A DNA stretch of 19,560 bases from Gudongella sp051744365 (lineage in GTDB: Bacteria; Bacillota; Clostridia; Tissierellales; Tissierellaceae). Both the position numbers and the translations under genes were made by a program. The notes beneath the pieces are model-generated. The model saw only the letters and a list, made by a program, of their open reading frames with translations. It did no database searches and had not been told where the DNA came from. The DNA lies in the NCBI GenBank assembly GCA_051744365.1, contig JBNJCX010000033.1, positions 1 through 19,560 of the forward strand, in the 5' to 3' direction. Every line of letters starts with the position of its first letter. Within the stretch, counting starts at the first letter, position 1. Shown piece by piece: positions 6,692 to 13,195 of the stretch.

Positions 6692-8620
6692 TTATGATCT
6701 ATAGTGCTTTGGATTTATTCTATGCTCCTTCAATTTTCTATACATGGTAGACTTGCTGAGGCCAATTAAATCACCTGCTCCTATAACATGGCCTTTTGAT
6801 TTTGTAAGTGCTTTTTCGATTACCTCCCTTTCCTGATCCTTGATTGAAAGACTTTCATAATCGTTCTCCAAAATCTCCTTCCTGCATATATCATCCGGAA
6901 GCAGCTCCTCTGTAATTGAGTTTCCTTCACAGAGATGGTAAGCTCTGTGTATAATATTCTCAAGCTCCCTGACATTTCCCTTCCATTCACATTTCAGTAT
7001 GCCTTCACGGAACCCCATCGACAGTCTCTTATCAGTCCTGTGAGCTTCATTGAGCCTCTCTACAAAATGCTCGGAGAGTAATACCACATCCATGCCTCTC
7101 TGTCTTAGCGGTGGTACTTTTACATTGAATACATTAAGCCTGTAATATAGGTCCTCCCTGAAGGTCTTCTTCCTTGTCTCCTCCAGGAGATCCCGGTTGG
7201 TGGCAACTATAATTCTTACATCCAGTTTTTTTGCAACCTTCCCACCGACCCTGGTTATTGTCAAGTCATCAAGTACCCTTAAAAGCTTTGCCTGGAGATC
7301 AAGGGGCAGTTCACCTATTTCATCAAGAAAAAGAGTCCCACCATTTGCCAGCTCGAATTTACCAACCTTTCCTTCCCTGACTGCACCTGTAAATGCACCC
7401 TTCTCATAACCGAAAAGCTCGCTTTCCACAAGATCCTTGGGAATTGATGCACAGTTGATTGCCACAAATGGCCCGCTGCTTCTGCTGCTGTGATTATGTA
7501 TTGCATGGGCAAAGAGCTCCTTTCCGGTGCCACTTTCACCCTCCAACAACACACAGCCCCTGGTTCTTGCAAACTTCTGGGCTTCCTTTATAGACCTGTT
7601 CATTTCAGAATTGTCTGTCAGTATGCTTTCAAAGGTATAGTTTGCCTTGTTTCCGGAAACTACATTTACAGTCTGGTGAACATCCTTCATCTCCCTGAAA
7701 AGTATGGCCATACCCTTGTTTTCTCTGTTGATTTCAATGGAGGTTATCTTTACATTACAGGGAATCTTTTTATTACTGACTGTAAAGTCCCAGTCGACTC
7801 TTTTGCTGAATGCATCTTTGTCTCTGAATATATGCTCTCCCAGGATTTGTCTTATATCCTTGCCATAAAGGTCCTTGTCCCTGATTCCCAGAATCCTGTC
7901 TCCTGCCTTGTTTATTCTGTAAATCCGGTAATTCTCATCCACAATCATCATCCCATCAGCAATGGACTCCACAGTGGTATCAAGTATTGCATAGGATTTT
8001 TTAAGGGAAAGCTGGTTCTCAATTGAATATGCGGCAGCAACTACAACACCGAGGGTGTGCTTATGGGCATGGAGGCTGTTACCTGACATATCCAGGACCC
8101 CCAGAATCTCTCCATCTCCTCCTCTGATTGGAGCGGCTGAGCAGGTCCAGGGATGATGTCCCTGGCAGTAGTGCTGGGCACCTATTGTCTGGACAGGCTT
8201 TTCTTCAAGTAGGCACGTCCCGATGGCGTTGGTGCCTACCTCATCTTCAGCCCAGCTGGATCCGGGGAAAAAATTCAAAACCCTGGCTTCATCCTCCACG
8301 CTTTTCTCCCCGATTAGATGAAGTATAATGCCATTCCTGTCTGTTAGCACAAGAACAAACCCTGTTCCAAGAACAAGGCTGTTCAGATTTTCCATTATGG
8401 GCTTTGCAACCTTCACAAGCTCCAAATTCTCTTCAAGGATATGCTGGAACTCATTTTGGTCAATACTTATGCCTGTGCCCCCATACGGGTCTACTCCTGC
8501 TTTTTTACATCGTTCCCAGGAATCACTGATTACTGAGGATACATTTTCTGGGATTTCTCCTTTATTTATATATCTTTCCCAATCAGTTTTTAAAACCTTT
8601 AGAAACTCCTCAGACATCAT
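6692..8620 (-). CDS. acoR: Sigma-54-dependent activator of acetoin catabolism
   Basis: Enhancer-binding protein that drives sigma-54 transcription of the aco operon. Domains in the 642 residues: an N-terminal GAF-type sensor (about 65-205, with the AcoR-like CQGHHPWTCSAAPI); a PAS domain (about 210-310); the AAA+ ATPase (about 335-565) with Walker A GESGTGKE (361-368), the sigma-54 contact loop GAFTGA (408-413) and Walker B FLDEIG (431-436); and a C-terminal Fis-type helix-turn-helix (LIGLSKSTMYRKLKEHRI). The start at 8620 is chosen because AGAGGAG precedes the ATG-ATG pair; the frame extends 10 codons upstream into the NUDIX gene. It is transcribed towards the aco operon, with its candidate binding site and the promoter in between. 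Confidence 0.92.
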   Translation of the reverse strand: MMSEEFLKVLKTDWERYINKGEIPENVSSVISDSWERCKKAGVDPYGGTGISIDQNEFQHILEENLELVKVAKPIMENLNSLVLGTGFVLVLTDRNGIILHLIGEKSVEDEARVLNFFPGSSWAEDEVGTNAIGTCLLEEKPVQTIGAQHYCQGHHPWTCSAAPIRGGDGEILGVLDMSGNSLHAHKHTLGVVVAAAYSIENQLSLKKSYAILDTTVESIADGMMIVDENYRIYRINKAGDRILGIRDKDLYGKDIRQILGEHIFRDKDAFSKRVDWDFTVSNKKIPCNVKITSIEINRENKGMAILFREMKDVHQTVNVVSGNKANYTFESILTDNSEMNRSIKEAQKFARTRGCVLLEGESGTGKELFAHAIHNHSSRSSGPFVAINCASIPKDLVESELFGYEKGAFTGAVREGKVGKFELANGGTLFLDEIGELPLDLQAKLLRVLDDLTITRVGGKVAKKLDVRIIVATNRDLLEETRKKTFREDLYYRLNVFNVKVPPLRQRGMDVVLLSEHFVERLNEAHRTDKRLSMGFREGILKCEWKGNVRELENIIHRAYHLCEGNSITEELLPDDICRKEILENDYESLSIKDQEREVIEKALTKSKGHVIGAGDLIGLSKSTMYRKLKEHRINPKHYRS

Positions 8621-8631
8621 ATCACTCCTCT

Positions 8632-9108
8632 TTAAACTGGATACCACCATACATACGGTTCCTCACAATCTACCACACCCAAAAGCATATCATCCCTTCT
8701 GTCCCTTAAATAGTGTTCCAAGACCTTCAAAATCACAGGATGTGAAATCTTCTCAAGAGCCATGTTCATATCCACCCAGTGCAGAACACCCTCATGATTG
8801 GCTACCACATAAGGTGCAGAAACCTCACCAAAGAATATATGGTTAACTACAATTTCTTCTTCATCAATTCTGTTATATATTATATAATTCAGGGCAAGAC
8901 TCTGGATTTTAGACTTATCAAGGCCTGTCTCTTCAAATATCTCCCTATAAATTGCACCGTAGGGGTCATTAAGCTCCTTGGGCTCCATATGCCCACCTAC
9001 TCCAAACCATATTCCCGGAGCAATTTTCTTTTCCCGACTTCTTTCTATCAGCAGCATCTGATCATTCCACGTCAGGAATGCTGTTACAATATTTCTGAAC
9101 ATTAGCAT
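8632..9108 (-). CDS. NUDIX hydrolase
   Basis: 158-residue NUDIX protein, a family that cleaves nucleoside diphosphate-X substrates such as 8-oxo-dGTP. The NUDIX box lies at about residues 39-63: GHMEPKE then REIFEETGL. The stretch between the first Glu and the REIFEE core is 9 residues, two more than the standard GX5EX7REUXEEXGU. The catalytic Glu residues are kept. The start at 9108 follows GGAGGAGGG with 7-base spacing. The gene ends 11 bases before the acoR start, so the two may be cotranscribed. I see no biochemical reason tying it to acetoin; it may simply provide the transcription for acoR. Confidence 0.85.
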   Translation of the reverse strand: MLMFRNIVTAFLTWNDQMLLIERSREKKIAPGIWFGVGGHMEPKELNDPYGAIYREIFEETGLDKSKIQSLALNYIIYNRIDEEEIVVNHIFFGEVSAPYVVANHEGVLHWVDMNMALEKISHPVILKVLEHYLRDRRDDMLLGVVDCEEPYVWWYPV

Positions 9109-9184
9109 ACTTCAACCCTCCTCCCCTAACATATACCCTTTTTTTATTGACTCAATACACAATATTGCTACAGTGGCAAAGCGG

Positions 9185-9214
9185 CAAAAAGGACCCTGCC
9201 TAAGCAGAATCCTT
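9185..9214 (-). terminator. Rho-independent terminator after the aldolase/amidase operon
   Basis: On the minus strand AAGGATTCTGC (9214-9204) pairs with GCAGGGTCCTT (9199-9189): 11 pairs including two G-U, with a four-base TTAG loop. A run of five T follows. It separates the amidase gene from the NUDIX-acoR unit. Confidence 0.85.
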
Positions 9215-9232
9215 AAAGGTTGAACTATTTTA

Positions 9233-10042
9233 TTATCTATACAGCTCTTCTCTTCTATGCTTTAGAAGAGGCAACTCATTTCGTACCTTTTCGATCTTAT
9301 CTGTATCAATCGTCACATGGAGTATTCCCTCATCTATGTCCAGCTCAGAAATTATATCTCCCCATGGTCCTGCAACAAGAGAATGCCCATAGGCAACATA
9401 CAGACCCTCCTGGTTTCTCGATTGTGAGCATAGAAGCATATACACCTGATTGTCAAGAGCCCTTGCTCTAGCTGAAAGATGCCAGTGAGCAGGCCCGGTA
9501 ACCATATTGAAGGCTGCAGGCACCAGGACAACCTGTGCTCCCTGCAGCGAAAGCTTTCTTGTGAATTCAGGAAATCTTATATCATAGCAGATAATAAGAC
9601 CTACGTTTATTCCATCAACCTGGAATATGGTGGACTGATCCCCCGGACTGAGGACATCCGACTCCTTAAAGGTTATTCCACCCTTAACATCTATATCGAA
9701 AAGGTGGGCTTTTCTGTGCTTCCCGATCAGTTCTCCTTTCGGGGAATAAATATACGATGTATTGAATATCTTTCCTTCATCCCTTTCAGGAATGGAGCCT
9801 CCGGCAATATATACATCAAGCTCCCTGGCCATCTTCATAAGGAATTCTGTTGTATTCCCAGGATACTCCTCTGCATAATCGGGAAAGTTCCCGTTGTCAT
9901 ACGGAACATTGAACATTTCCGGAAGAACAAGAAGCCTTGCGCCTCCCCTTGCTGCTTCTCTAAGCATCCTTTCAGCAGTCTGGAGATTCTTTTCCTTCCC
10001 TTCGACCACCTTCATCTGGATCAGTGCTGTATTTAGCTTCAT
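9233..10042 (-). CDS. Carbon-nitrogen hydrolase (nitrilase superfamily, omega-amidase-like)
   Basis: 269-residue hydrolase of C-N bonds. The catalytic triad is visible: Glu42 in LVLPEMFN, Lys111 in GKHRKAHLFD and Cys152 in GLIICYDIRFPE. The GKxRKxHLFD and CYDIRFPE signatures resemble the Nit2/omega-amidase and Nit1-like branch, which removes the amide from small alpha-keto or dicarboxylic amides. The exact substrate cannot be read from the sequence. The start at 10042 follows GAGGTG. The gene lies 12 bases after a DapA-family lyase gene and shares its terminator, so the two probably act on one pathway, possibly a keto-acid amide released near the aldolase step. Confidence 0.87.
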   Translation of the reverse strand: MKLNTALIQMKVVEGKEKNLQTAERMLREAARGGARLLVLPEMFNVPYDNGNFPDYAEEYPGNTTEFLMKMARELDVYIAGGSIPERDEGKIFNTSYIYSPKGELIGKHRKAHLFDIDVKGGITFKESDVLSPGDQSTIFQVDGINVGLIICYDIRFPEFTRKLSLQGAQVVLVPAAFNMVTGPAHWHLSARARALDNQVYMLLCSQSRNQEGLYVAYGHSLVAGPWGDIISELDIDEGILHVTIDTDKIEKVRNELPLLKHRREELYR

Positions 10043-10054
10043 ATTTTCACCTCG

Positions 10055-10951
10055 CTATATAATTTCAGCAGTCTTTAGAATTTCATCAAGCTTCTTCTTA
10101 TCATCTTCCTTTAGCTGAAGCAATGGCTTTCTTACAAGACCGCCCTTAAATCCAAGCCTGTCACATGCATACTTAAGTCCTGCAATGCCAAAGCCACCTG
10201 TAACTGCTGTATTTACAGGAAATACTCTTTCATAGAGCTCTCTTGACTCCTCCATCCTTCCTTCATCATAAAGCTTCTGGATATCGATGCACTCCTGTGG
10301 GCAGCAGTTGGCTAGCGCCTGTACTGTTCCCTCCACGCCAAGAGCCAGTGCCAGGAACCAGGATGACACAGTTCCAACCATAAGATTGAACTCATCCATA
10401 TTCACTTCCCTCTTGTAGTCAACCAGTTGTGGAATGCTTCCAGAGCTTTCCTTCATGCCGATTATATTTGGATGCTTTGAAAGGATTCCCACTGCTCTTG
10501 GTGAAATATTTACATGGGTATACTTTGTTACATTATATATAAGTATGGGTATTTCAGACTGGTCAGCTACCTCTGTAAAGTAGTTGATAAGCGCCTCATC
10601 ATTCATTTCGCCTCCATAGTAAGAGGGTGTTAAAATCAGGGCACAATCTGCTCCCAGAGCAGCAGCCTTGTTTGTAAGAATTATAGTCTCCCTGGTTGAC
10701 TCCATTCCTGTACCTACGATAACAAGTCTATCAGGTGCTATGTGCTCGACTGTAAGCCTGATAAGCTCCAGTTTCTCCTCTTCATTAAGGAATGCTGTCT
10801 CGCTGTTTGACCCAAGTACAAGGCAGCCCGCAAGATCAAACTGGTTCCACTTTTCTATGTTGTGTACATGCTTTTCATAATCCACCATATCATTCTTATC
10901 AAATGGTGTTATCATTGGAGGTATTACCCCTTTGATTTTTATAAAGCTCAT
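10055..10951 (-). CDS. DapA-family aldolase/lyase (dihydrodipicolinate synthase-like)
   Basis: 298-residue TIM-barrel class I aldolase-type protein. The Schiff-base Lys167 is in IGMKESSG and the proton-relay Tyr139 in IYNVTKYT. The usual GTTGE substrate loop is GSNSE here (47-51). True DapA uses paired Thr residues in that loop, so this is probably not lysine biosynthesis. The GSN-type loop recalls 4-hydroxy-2-oxoglutarate aldolases and other DHDPS-family lyases that act on 2-keto acids. The start at 10951 follows AAGGAGAG. The downstream omega-amidase-like gene supports a catabolic keto-acid pathway. Substrate unknown. Confidence 0.85.
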   Translation of the reverse strand: MSFIKIKGVIPPMITPFDKNDMVDYEKHVHNIEKWNQFDLAGCLVLGSNSETAFLNEEEKLELIRLTVEHIAPDRLVIVGTGMESTRETIILTNKAAALGADCALILTPSYYGGEMNDEALINYFTEVADQSEIPILIYNVTKYTHVNISPRAVGILSKHPNIIGMKESSGSIPQLVDYKREVNMDEFNLMVGTVSSWFLALALGVEGTVQALANCCPQECIDIQKLYDEGRMEESRELYERVFPVNTAVTGGFGIAGLKYACDRLGFKGGLVRKPLLQLKEDDKKKLDEILKTAEII

Positions 10952-10983
10952 CCCAATCTCTCCTTTAATCAGTTAATATTTAA

Positions 10984-10989
10984 AGTATA
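10984..10989 (-). promoter_or_regulatory. Possible -10 box of the aldolase operon, next to a GGGAATAATTC motif
   Basis: The minus strand shows TATACT about 35 bases before the aldolase start. No good -35 box is present. Immediately upstream (10999-11009) is GGGAATAATTC, one base different from the half-site repeated at the aco enhancer. The call is weak. Confidence 0.3.
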
Positions 10990-11054
10990 CCACTTTACGG
11001 GAATAATTCACAGTAGGAAGAAAGAGCCTTTTCCAATACCTTTTTCGGGGTATA

Positions 11055-11060
11055 TATAAT
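11055..11060 (+). promoter_or_regulatory. Possible -10 box of the guanine deaminase gene
   Basis: TATAAT lies 25 bases before the chosen start codon, inside TATATATAAT. The -35 region (TTCCAA around 11031) is poor. The predicted leader would be very short, so this call is tentative. Confidence 0.35.
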
Positions 11061-11085
11061 ATGGATATGGAAGGGGATGTGGTCC

Positions 11086-11550
11086 ATGAACAGATATATG
11101 GAGGCTGCTATAAAAGAAGCAATAGCCGGAATAGAAAAAAGGGACGGTGGCCCCTTTGGAACTGTAATTGTGAAGGATGGAAAAATTGTGGGGAGTGGCC
11201 ACAATATGGTCATAGGGACCAACGACCCCACTGCCCATGGCGAGATGGTTGCAATCAGGGAAGCTTCCAAAACACTTGGAAATTTTGACCTTTCCGGCTG
11301 TGAGCTATATACAACCTGTGAACCCTGCCCAATGTGCTACGGTGCAATCCACTGGGCCAGGATCAGGAAGGTTTATTATGGCGCAACCCGTGAGGATGCA
11401 GCAAAGATAGGCTTTGATGACCAGCTACTATACGAAGTTCTGCAAAGGCAGGATCGCCTCACCCAGATTGAACTTGTGCAGATTGACAGGAAAGAATGTC
11501 TGGAAGTCTTTGAAAAATATGAAGAGGATGAAGAAAGACAGCTGTATTAA
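11086..11550 (+). CDS. guaD: Guanine deaminase (cytidine/deoxycytidylate deaminase fold)
   Basis: 154-residue zinc deaminase that converts guanine to xanthine. The zinc and catalytic residues are His51 and Glu53 in THE DPTAHGEM segment, and Cys81 and Cys84 in CEPCPMC. GGPFGTVIVKDG, TNDPTAHGE, the AIHWARIRKVYYGA segment and the C-terminal IGFDD are close to the Bacillus GuaD type rather than the tRNA-A34 deaminase TadA. The ATG at 11086 is preferred because GGAAGGGG lies 9 bases before it; the in-frame ATG at 11077 abuts that site. It is a single gene with its own terminator. Purine breakdown fits the DpaL/YgeY remains nearby, since these genes often share clusters with selenium-dependent purine catabolism. 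Confidence 0.85.
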   Translation: MNRYMEAAIKEAIAGIEKRDGGPFGTVIVKDGKIVGSGHNMVIGTNDPTAHGEMVAIREASKTLGNFDLSGCELYTTCEPCPMCYGAIHWARIRKVYYGATREDAAKIGFDDQLLYEVLQRQDRLTQIELVQIDRKECLEVFEKYEEDEERQLY

Positions 11551-11557
11551 GCTGAGT

Positions 11558-11584
11558 AAAGGTACCAGTATCTGGTGCCTTTTT
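11558..11584 (+). terminator. Rho-independent terminator of guaD
   Basis: GGTACCAG (11561-11568) pairs with CTGGTGCC (11572-11579) with one G-U pair and a three-base loop. Flanking AAA and TTTTT extend the stem and supply the U tract. It lies 7 bases after the guaD stop codon. Confidence 0.88.
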
Positions 11585-11591
11585 AATTTGC

Positions 11592-11620
11592 TTGACATCT
11601 ACGGTTATATTTTATACAAT
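11592..11620 (+). promoter_or_regulatory. Strong sigma-A promoter of the split permease operon
   Basis: TTGACA (11592-11597) and TACAAT (11615-11620) are separated by exactly 17 bases. The -35 box is perfect and the -10 box has one mismatch. The predicted start is near 11627, at the left edge of the C5/G5 operator. It is the best sigma-A promoter in the window. Confidence 0.85.
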
Positions 11621-11628
11621 AACACCAT

Positions 11629-11644
11629 CCCCCGGTATAGGGGG
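11629..11644. promoter_or_regulatory. C5-N6-G5 operator, CsoR/CstR/RcnR-like
   Basis: CCCCC GGTATA GGGGG, flanked by AT and TG, sits on the predicted transcription start. C-tract/G-tract dyads of this kind are bound by all-helical repressors of the CsoR family, which sense Cu(I), Ni/Co, persulfide or formaldehyde. A repressor here would block initiation. No CsoR-family gene lies in the window, so the regulator must be elsewhere. Confidence 0.6.
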
Positions 11645-11678
11645 TGCTTCTTACTAAAATTTATTGGAGGTCGTTTTT

Positions 11679-12161
11679 ATGACAAGTCTTTACGTTGTTA
11701 CAGCAGCGGCACTTGCAGTTTCATACTTTCTAAATGCAGATAAAACCTTGATGGGATTGAAAAAGGGCTGGAAAAAATTTTCTAAGACTCTACCCACATA
11801 TCTTAAACTGCTAATGATGATTTCCCTTGTTCTTATGCTCACAGAGGGATTGATTATAGATTATCTAAGCCAGGACAATATATTTCTCGGCTTGATCTCA
11901 AGTCTTGTATTGGGCTCTATAACGATGATGCCTGGATTTATTGCATATCCTCTGGCGAGAATTCTCGTTGAAAAAGGGGTTCCTTTTATGGTAGTGGCTG
12001 GCTTTGTAACATCTCTGATGCTTGTAGGGGTAGTAACCTACCCTCTTGAAAGCAAGTATTTTGGACCTAAGGCTACAATCCTAAGAAATTCCATGAGCTT
12101 TGTGGTTGCAGGACTTATAGCCGTTTTGATGGGAATTTTTTATGGGGAGGTATTTATATAA
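11679..12161 (+). CDS. Split permease, first half (YraQ/ArsP-like)
   Basis: 160-residue integral membrane protein with about four hydrophobic segments (N-terminal VVTAAALAVSYFL, LLMMISLVLML, FLGLISSLVLGSITMM and the C-terminal FVVAGLIAVLMGIF). The central GSITMMPGFIAYPLARILVEKG followed by VVAGFVTS looks like one of the two internal repeats of the COG0701 permease family (YraQ, ArsP). Those proteins are normally about twice this length. The substrate is unknown; the metal-type operator upstream suggests a metal, metalloid or sulfur species (inference). The start at 11679 follows GGAGG with 8-base spacing; an upstream TTG at 11664 overlaps that site. The stop codon overlaps the next start by one base. 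Confidence 0.7.
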   Translation: MTSLYVVTAAALAVSYFLNADKTLMGLKKGWKKFSKTLPTYLKLLMMISLVLMLTEGLIIDYLSQDNIFLGLISSLVLGSITMMPGFIAYPLARILVEKGVPFMVVAGFVTSLMLVGVVTYPLESKYFGPKATILRNSMSFVVAGLIAVLMGIFYGEVFI

Positions 12162-12691
12162 TGAAAAAATTTGACAGAAACTACCTGTACTTCGGATTAT
12201 TTTTGCTGTTTTCATTGATATCGTGGATCGTAAGCTTTGGTCCTGGAATAGCTGTGTGGAGCAACTTCCTTGTTTTTGCCAGGGATATGGTTCTTATACT
12301 CCCTCCCGCATTCGTCCTCATCGGACTGTTTGATGTTTGGGCGAAGAGGGAATCTGTTGAGAAGCATTTTGGAGACAACAACAATCCTTTGAGATTTTTA
12401 TGGTCTGTTCTTCTTGCATCCACCACCGTCGGGGGAACCTTTGTCGCATTTCCCCTAGCAAATTCAATGTACCACAAGGGAGCTAAATTCAGCTCAATAA
12501 TTACCTATATAACAGCTGCATCCCTATTTATGATTCCCATGAGTATAATGGAGGCAAGCATGTTGGGAATAAAATTTACCGTCATAAGACTTATTGGCTC
12601 ACTTCCCTTTATAATTATCGGTGCAATTCTCCTGGAAAAATACTTTGAAAAATCAGGGTATGAGCTACCAGTCATACTAGATGAAAAATAA
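12161..12691 (+). CDS. Split permease, second half (YraQ/ArsP-like)
   Basis: 176-residue membrane protein with four or five hydrophobic segments. After FGDNNNPLRFLWSVLLAS comes TTVGGTFVAFPLANSMYHKG followed by IITYITAASLF. It has the same layout (loop, G-rich turn, PLA, KG, hydrophobic strand) as the PGFIAYPLARILVEKG stretch of its neighbour. The two short proteins therefore appear to be the two halves of one permease made as separate chains. The cysteine-rich loop typical of ArsP arsenic permeases is absent from both. The ATG overlaps the upstream TAA, so translation is probably coupled and the chains made in equal amounts. Confidence 0.7.
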   Translation: MKKFDRNYLYFGLFLLFSLISWIVSFGPGIAVWSNFLVFARDMVLILPPAFVLIGLFDVWAKRESVEKHFGDNNNPLRFLWSVLLASTTVGGTFVAFPLANSMYHKGAKFSSIITYITAASLFMIPMSIMEASMLGIKFTVIRLIGSLPFIIIGAILLEKYFEKSGYELPVILDEK

Positions 12692-12715
12692 CACATTGGT
12701 ACCGATTCCTTTTTG

Positions 12716-12759
12716 TTAACTTAAAAAGGCAACCTGGAGGTTGCCTTTTTTTAAGTTAA
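12716..12759. terminator. Bidirectional Rho-independent terminator
   Basis: TTAACTTAAAAAGGCAACC (12716-12734) and its near-perfect complement (12739-12759) form a long stem with a TGGA tip, flanked by A and T runs on both sides. It can end the permease operon on the plus strand and the DUF1858 gene on the minus strand; the DUF1858 stop codon lies within it. Confidence 0.88.
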
Positions 12760-12948
12760 GGTTTTATTCAGCCTAGACAGAAGCTCTTCAATATCCAGTC
12801 CATACATTTCAGCAAATTCCTCCACTGTTTCAAAGAGATGGTTGCACATCACACATTTGCCGATTTTTTCATCATAGGGCTTGAATACATCCTCAGTCTG
12901 GGGATAATCGGACACTATGTCGAGTATTTTATCCTCTTTTTTTATCAT
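12751..12948 (-). CDS. DUF1858 domain protein
   Basis: 65-residue small soluble protein. It follows the DUF1858 pattern: DIVSDYPQTEDVF, then a CxxC pair in GKCVMC, then VEEFAEMYGLDIEELLSRLN. The domain is often found next to redox or hybrid-cluster proteins, and the two cysteines may bind metal or act as a thiol pair; function is not established. The ATG at 12948 follows GGAGAG with 8-base spacing; the frame extends 10 codons upstream without a better start. The start codon lies inside the 3' end of the dpaL remnant, with a 20-base overlap in another frame, so the two genes were probably translationally coupled before dpaL was lost. Confidence 0.78.
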   Translation of the reverse strand: MIKKEDKILDIVSDYPQTEDVFKPYDEKIGKCVMCNHLFETVEEFAEMYGLDIEELLSRLNKTLT

Positions 12949-13123
12949 ACTGTTCACTCTCCATTCCGTCCCATGCAATCTCTCTGTACTTGACAGGATC
13001 TGTATCTCCTTCTGTGCTGATCAGGAGGATTGCTGAATTCTTATCAAGGTTCATTTTCTGTCTCGCTTCCCCAAATGTTCATCTCTTTCCATTAGAAGCG
13101 ACAATTCTAAAGTCTTCACGCAT
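12929..13123 (-). pseudogene. dpaL: Left dpaL remnant: C-terminus of a diaminopropionate ammonia-lyase
   Basis: Minus-strand frame 13078-12929 reads TFGEARQKMNLDKNSAILL followed by ISTEGDTDPVKYREIAWDG and the tail MESEQYDKKRG. This is the C-terminal end of DpaL/YgeX (ISTEGDTD plus YREIVW is the family signature there). A TGA closes the frame at 13081. Just beyond, at 13123, MREDFRIVASNGKR is open and resembles the N-terminal MKEEFKIA of the right-hand dpaL remnant. The remnant may thus be a gene that lost nearly all of its middle (weaker evidence). The stretch from 13124 to 13195 shows nothing else. It is clearly not functional: the PLP-lysine region is missing. Confidence 0.75.
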
Positions 13124-13195
13124 TTGACCATGTTTGATAAACCTCTTGATATTTTACATAGTTTTGGAGCATGCTTTTTAAGAATCTAAATTACA

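Noticed and set aside
7490..8026. 178-codon plus-strand frame inside acoR
   Set aside because: The opposite strand has an unbroken, fully recognisable activator; this frame has no start signal and resembles no family.
10995..11270. 91-codon minus-strand frame antisense to guaD, and a plus-strand frame at 11061
   Set aside because: Both are alternative readings of the guaD region; the Zn-deaminase motifs fix the correct frame.
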